The translations under genes and the position numbers were made by a program. 64,000 nucleotides of DNA, taken from contig MNCI01015910.1 of the NCBI GenBank assembly GCA_015680685.1, positions 1,166,592 to 1,230,591 on the forward strand, read 5' to 3'. This document shows positions 46,976 through 59,029 of the stretch, in pieces (position 1 is the stretch's first letter; every line of letters starts with the position of its first letter). Source of the stretch: Gnetum montanum (Eukaryota; Streptophyta; Gnetopsida; Gnetales; Gnetaceae). Under the pieces are notes generated by a model, which ran no database searches, was not told where the DNA came from, and was given only the letters and a program-made list of their open reading frames with translations.

Positions 46976-47914
46976 TGATGAGCGACGAGGTACCCCTACA
47001 CTCAACCATACAAATACGAGTGTTTCACACATGATCCAGTTGAATTCCAAGGACTAAGTGCTTATGTGCCCTTGTAGAAAAAGGATGGGTTGGTTGATCG
47101 TTGTCTTCCCAAGCTTACCTATATGTCTCGATTGTATGGTTAAGTAAGTTTGAGGCATATGATTTTTATAGCATTTATGTTTTTATGTCTTGTGCTAATA
47201 GGGAAGGAGAGAGGTAACTAAGTGACTAATTTAAGTTAACTACTCATTAACTAAGTTCTAACTAATCCTAACACTAGCATCCATTCCCACTTGCCATACA
47301 CATCCTGAACCAGTGCAACACTACTGGGCTACCAAACACTAATTGTTACTGGGTTACCAAGTGTTACACACATGCTCGAAGTGCTCGTGCTTGTGTAATT
47401 TTACGATTTGCTTAATTGATCAAAATGAATTGTTGTGCTGATAACAGAAATGTAAAGTGCATAAAATAAAATAAAATAAAATAAATGCATAAGAAAATAA
47501 AAGAAAAGAAATGCGTAAGAAAACAAATCTCAAGTGCTGCAAGGATGAATCGAAAAGCTCATCTTTATTGCCATGCACAAGGTGTGCTCAAGTACACAAT
47601 GCTCGAATAAAGATCCATCCACACTTAGACCTCCTGCTATGGGCACTTGAAAAATACTCTAACTTTCAAATAGACTACAAGAGTTTCACTACTTGACTAC
47701 TAAAAAACTTCCTCTTAGTTGTGTGCCTTGGCACTGTATTTATAGGCTTGGGAGCAACTACTCTAATAATTAAAGTAATTGCTCTAATAACTAGAATAAC
47801 CGCTAAAGTAACTGCTAGAGTAACCACTCTAATAATTAGAATAAACTGCTAGAGTAACTACTCTAATAATTAGAATAACTACTAGAGTAACTGCTAGAGT
47901 AACCGCTCTCATCC
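46976..47914 (-). repeat. 5' LTR of element B
   Basis: 939 bp, paired with 35041-35978. The outer end is CTCATCC on the + strand, one change from the inner copy (CTCATCA), and ATAAT at 47915-47919 is the right target duplication. The AAAAT microsatellite near 47465 is longer than in the 3' LTR. Confidence 0.9.
47737..47744 (-). promoter_or_regulatory. TATA box of the 5' LTR of element B
   Basis: TATAAATA on the - strand, about 13 bp downstream of the ACTCTAATAATTAGAGT array in the sense of the element. Confidence 0.65.
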
Positions 47915-49672
47915 ATAATCCTCAAATTTATGTGTAGACATTTAATACTATTTATTATCTATAAGGGATAATTAGTAATTACCAAAAGTTGTGGTTGTTC
48001 CTTACATCTTCATTGAACAAGTAGAAGCCTAGTACAAACCCTTTTCACTAAATTAATTCAAATATGATTGGACATGGTTAAAATTTTCTACATCAAATTT
48101 CAAACCTATGCCAATATTTCCAACATCTAGGAGAAAATGTCTAGATAAAGACAAGGAGCACATGAATCACTAAACATTACCATGGAGAGATATCTTAAAA
48201 TAGCTCATCATTGTCCAAACCATGGCTTTAACTAAAGGAAGTAACTAATGCATATCATGGAAGGTCTAAGGTTGGAGACAAAGGAATGAGTAGCTATGTA
48301 TGTAATGAATTAGGTACATAAAATTTCAATGACCTAAATCAAAGCACTCCTTGATATCATTACTAGCTTGGAAGGTGAATGAATAAAATGAAAATCCTTA
48401 GAGGAATATAACCATGATCCCTTGCATAGAAAGAAGACCAAAATCAATAAAGGGACAACTAAACATTCTTCTACTATTGAGGCTTTGGTGAGTGTTTGAG
48501 TCAAAACTCATAAAGGCTTAGTAAATTTGGCCCATCAATTGGACGAGGTTTGGGATGTGATGGACAAGAAAGTAACCACTACCCTTAAGGATATTAAGGA
48601 TAGAGAAGTTAAAGTGGTGAAAAGAGTAGTTATATCACCAAGGTGTAAGAAGACATATGAAGGCAAAGGCTTCCTCTAAGGACATATAAGAACATTTAGA
48701 TGAGGCTTCCTTGTTCTCCATTGATGAGGGTTCTTGTATTATGTGAGTCCTCATGACTCACAGTGCTACCCAATCATGGACCAAATGATTGGCAAAATGG
48801 AACAAGCTAGGATGTCCCTAAATCCCATGTTCATTATGATGTAAACATGGAGGGTTCCCTTCCACATCCAATTGTATTATTCTAGAGGCATGTACCCATA
48901 AGCCATGTAGTAGTACCAGCAATGGCCAATGTTAAATCCTTGGGATGCTAATCCATGGAATTCTTTAATGCAATAACAGATGTCATTCTTCCCAAACACT
49001 TACTCTCAAGGTGTCCATGCAAGTACCTATCCATTTCAATAGATGGTGTCTTAGTAGTACCAACCTACTTCAATTAATCCTACCTTGTAAGCTCCATATC
49101 ATTAATAATAGCTTATATTACTTGATCCCATGCAAGGTGGGATCCCAAGTCAACTACAACCATGGCACTTCAAATCTTATGATATTGCCTATTATGTTGA
49201 TCCTACTTTCACTTATGCTATTGGGCAATATTACCAAACTCCTATTAATATGCTTGCAAAAGGAAATTTGAAACTCCATGGCAAGGAATATTTTCATAAG
49301 CTCAAACATAAGTACCATGGGGCTAGGTCTACTCCATCCTCTTTCTCATGTGGAGAGGACAATTCTTCCAGCAGTATAGGAGTATAGGAGTCAGAATTTA
49401 AGAGGTCCTTATACCATTCCTTGAATGCTACCAAAGTGAAACATCCAATTCAAGAAAGAGTTCTTCAACTGGCTATGTGAATGTGATGGCATCTAATGGT
49501 AGTGATGTCATAATAATTATAATATCTAAGGCAGGTAGTAAAAGAAGATCATCTTCCTAAAAAGAAGACTAATCCTAGTAGTCAATATTATTACCTAGTT
49601 CTTTGTAAGTCTGGTTTAAGAATCAATATTATTGCACTGCAGCAATATTAATCATTCGTCATCTTTTCTTTT
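47915..49672 (+). pseudogene. Element F gag relic, right of element B
   Basis: Continuation of 34288-35040. At 48470-48680 a Lys/Asp-rich stretch (LAHQLDEVWDVMDKK) resembles the coiled region that follows the capsid in elements A and B. 48770-49370 encodes a Met/Pro/Tyr/Gln-rich tail with many stops. No protease or pol follows. The relic is older than B, which inserted into it. Confidence 0.45.
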
Positions 49673-49697
49673 ATTTAGCTATATATTTCAGGCATCC

Positions 49698-49741
49698 ACA
49701 TAGTTAGCACCGTGTATCGACATAGTTAGCACCGTGTATCA
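49698..49741 (+). repeat. Two 22-bp direct repeats
   Basis: ACATAGTTAGCACCGTGTAT occurs at 49698 and 49720. A similar TAGCACCATGTATCA is found at about 31968, near the left edge of the F region. Confidence 0.85.
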
Positions 49742-49926
49742 GGCAATTCGAAATCAGATTTTGTTAATAGTGACAATTTTAATTGGATTCTGACACCGAT
49801 ATATCCAGATTTTTGAGATCCTATTTATAAATAAGACAGATCTACCGATCCGATGTTCCAAGATTGTTCTTAAAATCTACAATTAATCCCAGAGCAGAAT
49901 TTGCGGAGATTAATGTTAGAGGCTGG

Positions 49927-50570
49927 TCAGGATAAGACACCACAGGGCATTCCGGGAAAAGTAGAGGAGCCAGCGAAAGGCAGCCTCAACCTATCACAAG
50001 CGTTTGTCACGGAAAAACCATTGCTGTACTTTCTGCCCCGCATCCCCCGCACATTCATCATAATCCCGATACTTACCTCTACACAACAATTATCATTATC
50101 ATTTTCATCCTTCTTCCCCTTGTTCTGAAGGCCGACGCCGGCGATTTTGTCATCGTCGGCAGCAGCGGAGAGCAGAATGTTCAGAAACATGGGCTCCGTG
50201 GGCGTCACGAAAAATTTGGGCAGGCCCGTTTGGGCGAGTATGGAGTCTCTGCGCCCAGAAATCTTTGACTGGCAGGAGGTCGCGGTGGTTCTCGCGGTTA
50301 TGCAAGGATATGTTGAGGCTGAGCTTCCATGGCAGTACTGCAAATGGTGGTGTTGACGCAGACACTACCTTCACCTGCGGCACCTCCGATGGATCATCCG
50401 CCATTATCCTTGAATTGCATTACACGGCGGAGCAAATCAGAGACACCAGGAACGCCACAGAAAGTAACGCCATGAAGGAGCACAAGGGCGCAAACCAAAG
50501 GCAGAAGCTCCGGCCGCGGCTGCTGCTCAGGCAGAACCTGAATCTGATTTTGGCACACAGCTTCTGCCAT
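49927..50570 (-). pseudogene. NHL / LEA_2-domain protein relic (NDR1/HIN1-like family)
   Basis: A GC-rich, non-transposon coding stretch. Read from ATG at 50568-50570 it has a short Gln/Pro-rich N-terminus. After a frame change comes a hydrophobic segment (CSFMALLSVAFLVSLICSAV, about 50420-50480), then an extracellular-type domain with WKLSLNISLHNREN (50290-50335). After a second frame change follow LPKFFVTPTEPMFLNILL and, near the end, CVEVSIGIMMNV and CDRLRLPF, matching the family pattern of a V..CD.LRLP ending. Stop at 49927. NHL proteins are plasma-membrane-anchored and linked to defence and stress. One in-frame stop and two frameshifts indicate a pseudogene or sequence errors. No intron is seen, usual for the family. 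The assignment rests on motif order only. Confidence 0.5.
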
Positions 50571-50936
50571 CTCTCTAATCCAATAACCGTGTACTTACCT
50601 CACCTCACTTAAATTTTGTAGCGGATTCCCAACAAGTATTAAATTAGAAAAATCGGAAATATTTAAAAGAGAGAGAGAAGTTACATCCATTCATGGTGGT
50701 GGCACTTTGCATTTTTTTCTCAGGTTAGTGAGGGTAGAAGATCAAATATAAAAGTTTTAGGTTTTCGCCTAGCATCAAAATAAGTAATACATCATATATT
50801 AAACTTTAAAAATTAATAAAACTATATTGCAATAGATACAATTAAATATCATATTTCATTCTGAGCAGGCTGGCAGATTTCACAAACTATAACGACTTAC
50901 TGCAAAATAAGGCTGATTCAATTGGTACGTGTCAAC

Positions 50937-51250
50937 TGTTAGATACGTAAAAGTATCGTATCTAAAACTTATCTCATGGATATAATTTGGATAATGATCA
51001 AATTAAAATCAGATGACAGTCTTCTTAAATAATGATAAAATTAAAATCAAATAAGTGACAGGTTTCTCATCAACATCGTAGATCTAAATTCTTTCTGGTA
51101 TCCATTTTGGTTCAACTATTAGATACGTAAAAGTATCGTATCTAAAACTTATCTCATGGATATAACTTGGATAGTGATAAATTAAAATCAGATAAGTGAA
51201 AGTTTTCTTATCAACACCCTAGATCTAAATTCTTTCTGGTATCCGTTTTG
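50937..51250. repeat. 180-bp tandem duplication with an AGATACG hairpin
   Basis: Two units 180 bp apart (AGATACGTAAAAGTATCG at 50941 and 51121). In each, AGATACG and CGTATCT form 7-bp arms. The units differ by a few substitutions and one deletion of about 10-15 bp. Confidence 0.8.
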
Positions 51251-51629
51251 GAACAGAACACACAGAAGGGACCAGCTTCGTAGCTTGTCATGGTTAGGTA
51301 AGATTTTGCTGCTGTTTTGTCTTTAACTAATCAGGAAGAACGTGGGGTGGAAACGTAAATTTGTAATATATTTCATGCTTTTAGTATTTCTATTTTTGAA
51401 AAATCTCATTGTCCTTAAAACAAATTTCTTTTTCAAATAAGTTTACCCCATGACTTGGGAGTTTTCAAATCAAGTGTCTTTACCGCTAACACCTCATTGT
51501 TAATGTATGAAATTAATGATATTGCAATGTTGAATCTAATTCAAAATTATTTTGGTATTTAATTATAAAATAAAATGAAATGAAGCTTTATAACATTTGA
51601 AGACCCATAGAATCTCCTAGAAAAATATT
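51251..51629. other. AT-rich flank
   Basis: No gene, repeat or transposon signature seen. Confidence 0.5.
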
Positions 51630-53310
51630 ATATTTTAATAAAAAAAATAGACTCTACAAATTGACCAAGCACCAATGGGGGTATCAAAAATAAATCATAT
51701 AAGCTTTTTACTGTAACATTACAATGATGTCTCAAATGGGTAGTCATAGCACAAGAAAAAAACACATGTAACTCATCTTCAAGGGCTCTAATATGCACAA
51801 TGATAAGCAATGAACTAGTCCAACACTCAACTGTATATGTCATGTTCTGCAAGAGTCATGGAGGTACCAACAAACATTTATGCATCTCTTTCTCTAGAAA
51901 TATCTGTTGGTGATACAACAAGGACATTAAATGATTCCTTGATATAATTTATGATAACTTTAGCTACTCTTGCTGTATCTTGATGCTGCATAATCACAAC
52001 TATGGCTTCTTCACCTATTTCTAGTAACTCTTGAAATGATGCAGCATTCCTTGAGATTTCTTATACCTAGTCGTCCTCTCCTCCTATTTGTAGTGACACG
52101 TGCCCACTGGATGGATTTGTTGATATGATAGGCCTAATGAAGCTTTCTCTTACTTTATACAAATTAGTTGCCTTTCTTATTTCCCAACTAATCATTTCTA
52201 CAATCTTTTGCACATGGCTCATAAAGGATTTGTAATCCTGTAGTGGTGGTGAAACTTGCTATTATTGCTCAACTTGGGGTTGACTGCTAGGTCCAAATTG
52301 TAATTGCTGACCTGTAGTTGGGATGCTATCGGTAAGAGTGGTACCCATAGTTCCCTTGGTGTCCACTAGTTTCTCTACTTAATCTTTCTTTGGTGGCACC
52401 AATTTAAGCGTCTCTACATACGAAGCACTCTAGGCTTTCCTAGGGATGTCATTGGTGTACCCTAGGATTCTAGCTTGCTTGCATCGCTTTTTGATAAGGA
52501 AAGAAAATGGAAGTGTTAACTTCCTTACCTTCTTTTCCTCAAACTACATTTGGATTTCGAGGAAATGTAGATGGGCAATGTTGATGTTGAACTTTTCTAT
52601 TAGGATGACACTTCCTCTAGCCACATATGTTGATATTCTATTGAGCCTTTTTTATAGAAAACAAGTGATAGGTGTCAATTTTAAAATATATCTTTTCTTC
52701 TGCTATAAGCTCACTATAGTCTTTATCTTCCTTATCATATGCTCTTTGTAACCATAGCCATTTTGCATCAATGTCACATTTGGTAGAGATCTGTGCCATA
52801 TTTGCCCCTTCATTGGGAACATTGAGGGGCTTGGCGATTACCTCCACTAAATAAGATATGGAGAATCCTTCGATCTTAACTATGGCATTGACTTTATTCC
52901 ACTAGAACTAGTACATTTCTCCTATGTATCATTCACCACTATCAGTGAGTGTGGGTCATAGAGGAGATTCCTGGAGTTGCAATCTTCACTACCTCTAAAG
53001 CAAATTTCATAAATGGACCAAAATTCAGTTCCATAATGATCATGGACATGATTGATTTTTCTTGGATGGCCTTGAGGCATTTTGGTAACAACGTGAGGTG
53101 TTGTCCTTGTTCAGGTACTTGTGGAACCTCTACCTCTCCTTGGGCTGAGTGCTTTGTGGTATGAGTCTATTGATAGATGCTATACAATTGAGTTTTCTAC
53201 TCTATGTGTTCTACTTGTGGAGTTTGTTTTTCCATTTCACCTCTCCCATGACCTCCTGGTCTTTTTATCCCATGTTATGAAGGTCCTTCTTCTGGTATTC
53301 TCTTTGGGAC
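51630..53310 (-). pseudogene. Third ORF of element D
   Basis: It starts with VPKRIPEEG-like residues at about 53305, following TTGCAAATG, and corresponds to the start of the late ORF of element A (MVPKRRQQEG after TTGCAGATG). Further pieces: QGQHLTLLPKCLKAIQEKS (about 53050-53105), MELNFGPFMKFALEVVKIAT, then 52638-52847 (69 codons with IDAKWLWLQRAYDKEDKDY) and, after several stops, Gln/Ile-rich stretches to 51630. It is much longer than in element A, so the A copy appears internally shortened. No membrane or envelope features are visible and the function is unknown. Confidence 0.5.
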
Positions 53311-53884
53311 CATTTGCAATCAACATGCATTTGAAATTATTAGTGTTTACATCAATTCTTAGTAATTCTTTACCTTGTTCATACCCTTGGTTAGATCAAG
53401 TCCTTATCATATTATGATTGCAGAGTTAAGAAAATTTTTAAAAAGGAACCCCTTATGTGTTATCTCTTTTAGTTACTTATGACCTTCCATTATTTTCTTG
53501 CTTTTTATGGCCTAAAATGGTTGGTGTGTCCTATTAGGAGGATTATCTAAGTCTCTCTAGCCTTAGTTTGATTAATTAACTTTAAGGTTCTTGTTATCTC
53601 TTTGTACTTATCCTTTATAATATCTTTTGGGTGTTAAGAAATTCTAGCTCAAATTTTTAGTTTTATTGCATAATGCACCTCCCATAACTAAGTTGAACAC
53701 TCTGGGATCAATAGGATTCAAGAATTTTGGAAATCATAGCTATGAGAATGAAGTTATGGCCTTTGGAAGTTAGTGTGCAAGAGCTCTAAGAAAAACAACT
53801 ACAAAAACTCTCTTGTTGCAAAATGGGGAAGTGAAAAATTTTGCTAACTTCCATGTGCACATATACTATTTTTATTAGTGCAAC

Positions 53885-53957
53885 ATTGTAGATGATACGT
53901 CATAGATACAACATCATAGGTGCCTACGACATCATAGCTACAACATCACTCTTGAAA
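53885..53957. repeat. Palindrome cluster upstream of the third ORF of element D
   Basis: Closely spaced ATCATAGCTACAACATCA/ATAGATACAACATCATAGG-type units, each partly self-complementary. They resemble the U3 array of the A-type fragment at 59830-59870 (CTATGATATTGTAG) read on the other strand. Confidence 0.5.
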
Positions 53958-55690
53958 ATTTCAAAATCTTCATTCATTTGTCTTAGAAAAAATGAGTCAA
54001 ACAGAATGTTTGGAAGATGTAAAGCTTGTCTAGAGAATCATGGAGCATGAATGATGGATAGTTTTCAAAACTTTGGCATTTAAAGTTCATAAAGAAGAAA
54101 TCTTGAGCAATAAAAGGTTATTGTATGGATAAGAGATGGGTAATGGATATCTAATATATAGACAAATTATTAGGTATTATGGGAAGTATTTCTTGAGTTT
54201 TGGTTATTCTAGAAGGCATAAGATGATATGGAATTGCTTGTAAAGTATGTAATACAAGAGTTATACAAGTGAATCCTCCCCAAAGTAGGTTCCAGCCCTT
54301 AGTGCCCTTGTATAACCATGCCTAAAAGTGTCCTTAGGCACTCAAGGAGTTGAATGTAAGAGATACCTATCTAGAAAAGCAAACATGTTAGTATTGCCAT
54401 ATTGGAAAACTAACATTATATTATACAAAACCATAAAGTTATGATTAAATATACAGTGAGGTGAGATGGACTGTAGAAGGGATTTTTGAAACTAGGATGT
54501 GAGGTATCTTACCATAGGCATAATAAATCCTTGTTTGTGATTTGTGGTTAGACTAATCGTTAGCTTTTCTTTCCAAGATTCAAACCAAGTCCAAATCACT
54601 TTCCAATGACATTGCATTGTTTCATCCCTAGGATTCACAACCATAAGAATACCACTATTGCAAGGAGTATTACCACTTGTTGTGTTATTTAAGGAAGGAG
54701 TTTATCCATTGCACTCTTTATTTTTGAGATTCCTAAGAAGCCACCTACCTTTAGGCATGGAGAACATGTATTTTCAGTAGAATCCCTAGAAATTTATTTT
54801 GTGCATGGATTTTATTCTGACTATGTTGAACTTACTAGACGACTACCTTTAGGCATGGGTAACATGTCTTTCTAGTGACATGGTAAGACAACACTTATTT
54901 TCATCTTACTCCTAGTTTTTGTTAGATCTACAAGGAAATAATACATTCTTAACAACAAGATAGAAATCACAACAGTAATCATAGATAGTCCACAAGTTCC
55001 CTTAATGTCATACCCTTGTCATTCCCACATCGTTCTTCACTCTTTTATTCAAGCATAATGATCATAAGTTTATTCTTAGTGTTGTTATGAGAAGAATATC
55101 ATTATGGCCATGGAAAGAATCTCTTATCATTGGAATAATGGATGGATGTCATGGTCTCACTATATAAATAATTGGTTCCTTATGATTTGATAACATAGAG
55201 AAATCTTCATTTTATTGGAACTACATCATGCCTTATTTAGTGTTTTTTATTGAAAACTGACAAAGATATGTACAAGTAAAATGAGGATGAAGCATGAAAA
55301 ATTACAAAAAAAATTATACAAGATATCAAGAATGAAAAAGATAAAAATAATGAAAAATTATTAAAGAATTAGAGAATATCAAAGGATTAAGAAATTTAAA
55401 AGTGTAAAATAATAGGAAAATGTATTAAGAAAATAGAAAAAGTAATAAGAAAGTGACAATATTAGTAAGGACCTACGTGTCACAATGGACATCCCCATGA
55501 CTATGATTAGAATTAGTTAACCAGAAAGCCAACAAGTAGAGGACATTTAGATAGGTTGGGTAGAATCCTTTGTAGAGTTGAAATAATTATGGTAAGGCTT
55601 GACCTATTGGATGTTTACCAAGATGAGCTTGTGTGGGCTAGAAAAATGGTGAATATGCATGACACCTGATGGGTAGGTTGTGTAGATGAT
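53958..55690 (-). other. Post-integrase spacer of element D
   Basis: No ORF. A purine/AT-rich tract at 55260-55450 is matched in position by tracts in elements A and B. The segment near 54260-54340 aligns with element B near 36750. Confidence 0.5.
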
Positions 55691-55699
55691 GTATGGCTC

Positions 55700-56480
55700 C
55701 TTCCAAAGCATTTTAAATTTAGCCTTTTGTGGGATGTATTGGGATTGTAATAAAGGACTTTATTGTCTAGTTATATCATTACTTGTCATATACGTGCATC
55801 ATGCCCATGTTTGGAGTATGTCTTATGGATCTCATTGCTCATTAGTTCTACTAGCTAATTTTCTTCTAAGATATTAAGACTCATTAGGCACTTCCTCTAG
55901 TCTAAGCTTAGGTTTAGGTCAAGTTGGCTAGTAGTAGCTAAAGTTCAAAGCTCTACCTAGATAGGTAGCATGGGTAACTTACCATAAACTAGCTAATAGG
56001 GTGAATAAACAATGGATAATTTCCACATTGTTCTATAGGCCCATAGAGCATCATTTAGTTTAGTGCTCCAATCCTTACTAAACCTACTAACCATATTGGT
56101 TAATATTATAGTGATTTCATGATTAGTGACTTCTACCTTACCATTGGCTTGGAGGTGGTATGGTGTGGTCAGTTTATGATTTATCCCAAGTTGTTGCATG
56201 ATCTTTTTAAAAGTAGCATTAGTAAAATGAGTCCCATTTTCTAAAATAAGCATTCTTAGTACTTCAAATCGATTTACCACATGTTGTTGAAAAAACTTGG
56301 TAGCTATCTTTGACTATTACTACCTCTACTCATTTTGTGCAATAATCCATGGTCACTATTATGTAGGCATTTCGATTTGACATTGGTGCTATGGATCCCA
56401 TAAAATCAATTTCCCATATATCAAAAGGCTCTAATGGTTGTATCCATTGTTGCGGCCCTTTATTCCTAGCTATTATTCAT
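55700..56480 (-). pseudogene. Integrase relic of element D
   Basis: The best piece, 55993-56280, carries LILENGTHFTNATFKKIMQ, PYHLQANGKVEVTNHE and LNDALWAYRT. In ENGTHF the expected Asp is Glu. It aligns closely with element B (38496-38684). Upstream pieces continue to about 56480 in other frames. Confidence 0.7.
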
Positions 56481-56829
56481 CCATCTTTCTAGCATCTTTC
56501 GCAAGATTATGTAACGTTATGGGTGTCTTGGAACAAGGTAGGCTACAAGTAGCCTACCATCATTAGTTTCAGTGTCATTCTATGCCTTGCATATTGGCCA
56601 CCACATGGGCCTTCATGGGCATCTTGTAGGATCCGTTGTTGGTTGTATTCTAGTACACATGATCTGACTAACCCATCAGCATAAATCTTGTAATGGTTCC
56701 CAATTATTTCCATATATCTCTTAACCTTATGATGGAATTTCTCTTTTTTGTTGTGATGTAATTAAGTTGTGCCCTGGTGATGCTCTTGCTAATGCAATAG
56801 ATATAGTATGGCCTCTTCTAGTCATCTAA

Positions 56830-57800
56830 CTATGTTAGTACTACACTAAGTGCATAGTTCAAAGCATCTATCATGATATGAAAAGGCTTAGACCAATCCA
56901 AAGCTTGAAGGATTGATATCTCAATTAGCTTTTGTTTTAAGGTTTCAAATTCCCTTTCACATGATTCTATCCATTCAAATGGTGCATCCTTTTTGGTCAA
57001 CTTTATTAGCAGTTTTGCAATTTTTGAAAAATTCTCTATAAATATTTTGTAGTACCCTATGTGACTTAAAAATGATTGAACATATTTGATAGTTTGTGAC
57101 CTCTAGGTGACATTTTGTATGACTTTAATCTTTTTAGGATCTACCTCTATTCCTTTCTATGAAATTTTATGTCCTAATACGATTCCATCTTGGACCATTA
57201 GATGGCTCTTCTACCAATTGAACTTTAGATTTATCTCTACACATCTCTTTAGTATCTATTCTAAATGATCTAGTGGCTATTTGAAATCTAGTCCATATGT
57301 TGAAAAATCATCCATGAATAGTTCAATGCCATTGCCTATCTTTCTTTGGAAGAAACTAAGTACGAGCCTCTACAAGGTAGTAGGCACATTGCAAAGGTCG
57401 AAAGGCATCTACTTATAAGTAAATGCTCCCCATGAACTAGTGAACATTATCTTTTTCCTGATCCTTAGGTGCAATGCAGATTTGGTTGTATCCACGGTAC
57501 CCATCTAGAAAACTATAGTACTCATGTCTTGTGATATTGTCTAAGACTTGGTCAACAAATGACAAGAAAAAATGATCCTTGAATGTAGAATATTTCAACA
57601 ATCAAAAGTCAATGCAAACTCTTCACTTGCTTTCTTTCATTGGAACAATTATCAAAGGACTAATCCATTCATTGTTAGCAATGGGATAAATGAATCTTGC
57701 CTTTAGTGATTTTTCCAATCCTTGCTTGACTACTTCTTTGAGCTTGGGATTTCACCTCCTCTATGGTTGGCATTGTGGTTTCACCACTAAATCGATATAT
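56830..57800 (-). pseudogene. Reverse transcriptase relic of element D
   Basis: Heavily broken, but alignable with element B by eye. The catalytic box at 57307-57318 still reads F-M-D-D (within IELFMDDFST), unlike the F-M-D-E of element B. The pre-RT part continues to about 58130. Confidence 0.65.
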
Positions 57801-58237
57801 ATTCAATGTTGATAGATTCTTCGATCAATACTAGTGATCTCATCATAAGACCAAGAAAACACTATTGGCCACTTGTTAACTACTTCCAAGAACTTTTTCT
57901 TTTGTGCCTTATCTAGGTTGACATTAATTATGATTGGCTTCTAATTATTTAAGAAAGTATATTCTAGGGTTGTCCCCATTCTATCTCTTATTCTCGACCT
58001 ATTTGTGGATATTGGTGTCTTCTTCTAAATTACTCCAACTTGTTAGTTTCTTCTATGTAGGCACTTATAATTTAGTTTGTTGGTCCCATGTATATGTTTG
58101 ATTCAACTTCTCCATCTATAATTAGCCACTAGGTGCCTTCTTGTTGAGTGGCTAATGCATATAAGAACTTTTACACACATTTCTTCAAAACATATTTTGG
58201 ATGTTGTATTATTTTCCTATTTAATTACCCATATTAT

Positions 58238-58640
58238 TTACATGCAATTGCACCCATTATCACTATGTGCAATGCATGGAACTCTGCATCTTTGAACAAT
58301 ACTAGCTTCATCTTCCTTGGAGATTTCCAAGGATAAGTCTTCAATACCAAGCTTAGAATCTACAGAGCTAATCCAATATCTTCCCATTATGAGAGGGAAC
58401 TCTCCCTTATTTTTACCTACATGAATGACTAGAAAATTAGCAGGGTAGGACCAACCATTAATAGTAGTGATCATATCATCCACTTGTCCTAGTGGAATTA
58501 TACTGGTCTACAAGCTCTAGCCTAATGTTGCTTTTCTTTAATGGTGGAAAATTCTAGGCTTGATACATATCTTACAATATTATGTTCACACCTAACCTAG
58601 AATCAAGTAGAACTTTGTAGAGTTTCTATCCTATTAGTAG
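58238..58640 (-). pseudogene. Protease relic of element D
   Basis: 58238-58483 encodes YPANFLVIHVGKNKGEFPL, then IMGRYWISSVDSKLGIEDLS, matching the same block of element B (41200-41350). The active-site segment lies upstream near 58600 and is decayed. Confidence 0.6.
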
Positions 58641-59029
58641 AAGGTATACCAAGGGACTTCTCGTGTCTGTTCATTTTTAAGGAAGTGCTCCTACCTTGAT
58701 CCAATGAGTAATAGTCTGAGTTAGCATGATAGTTGTCACATTTTCATTGGATGATGATGTCAGCTTATTTTCTCTTGGAGAATTAGATGTGGATGGGGTA
58801 GAAGTAGATGTGTTTCACATCTTTCAAACCTTGTCTAGACTCATTTAGAAGAATGGTTGTTTCTTGGATTGTGGTTCTTGCATGTTTCCCTCATCCTACA
58901 TGTTGATTGTCCTAGTTGAATTCTTTTACTAGGGCTATGATGGCAATTCCCCTTGCATTACAGGTGGTGGTATAGGTGGTAAAGGGTTAGGAGTTTGACG
59001 TAATGAACTAGAGCTTCCTGATTGACAAC

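Larger units (their letters stand above)
35041..47914 (-). mobile_element. Element B: Athila-like Ty3/gypsy element with a duplicated gag-protease region
   Basis: 12,874 bp, read on the - strand: 5' LTR 46976-47914, primer site 46952-46975, gag and protease (two copies), RT, RNase H, integrase, spacer, purine tract and 3' LTR 35041-35978. Flanks are ATGAT and ATAAT, a one-change 5-bp duplication. LTR ends (TGATGAGAG...CTCATCA) and gag resemble element A. The RT wording (GFIYPISNSEWVSP, FGLCNAPATFQR) and tRNA-Asp primer point to Athila. No third ORF is visible between integrase and the 3' LTR. The LTRs differ at about 11% over a 200-bp stretch counted by eye. Confidence 0.88.

Noticed and set aside
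51628-52751. Forward frames (52446-52751 and others) as genes
   Set aside because: The - strand of the same region carries pieces homologous to the element A late ORF; the forward frames are shadows.
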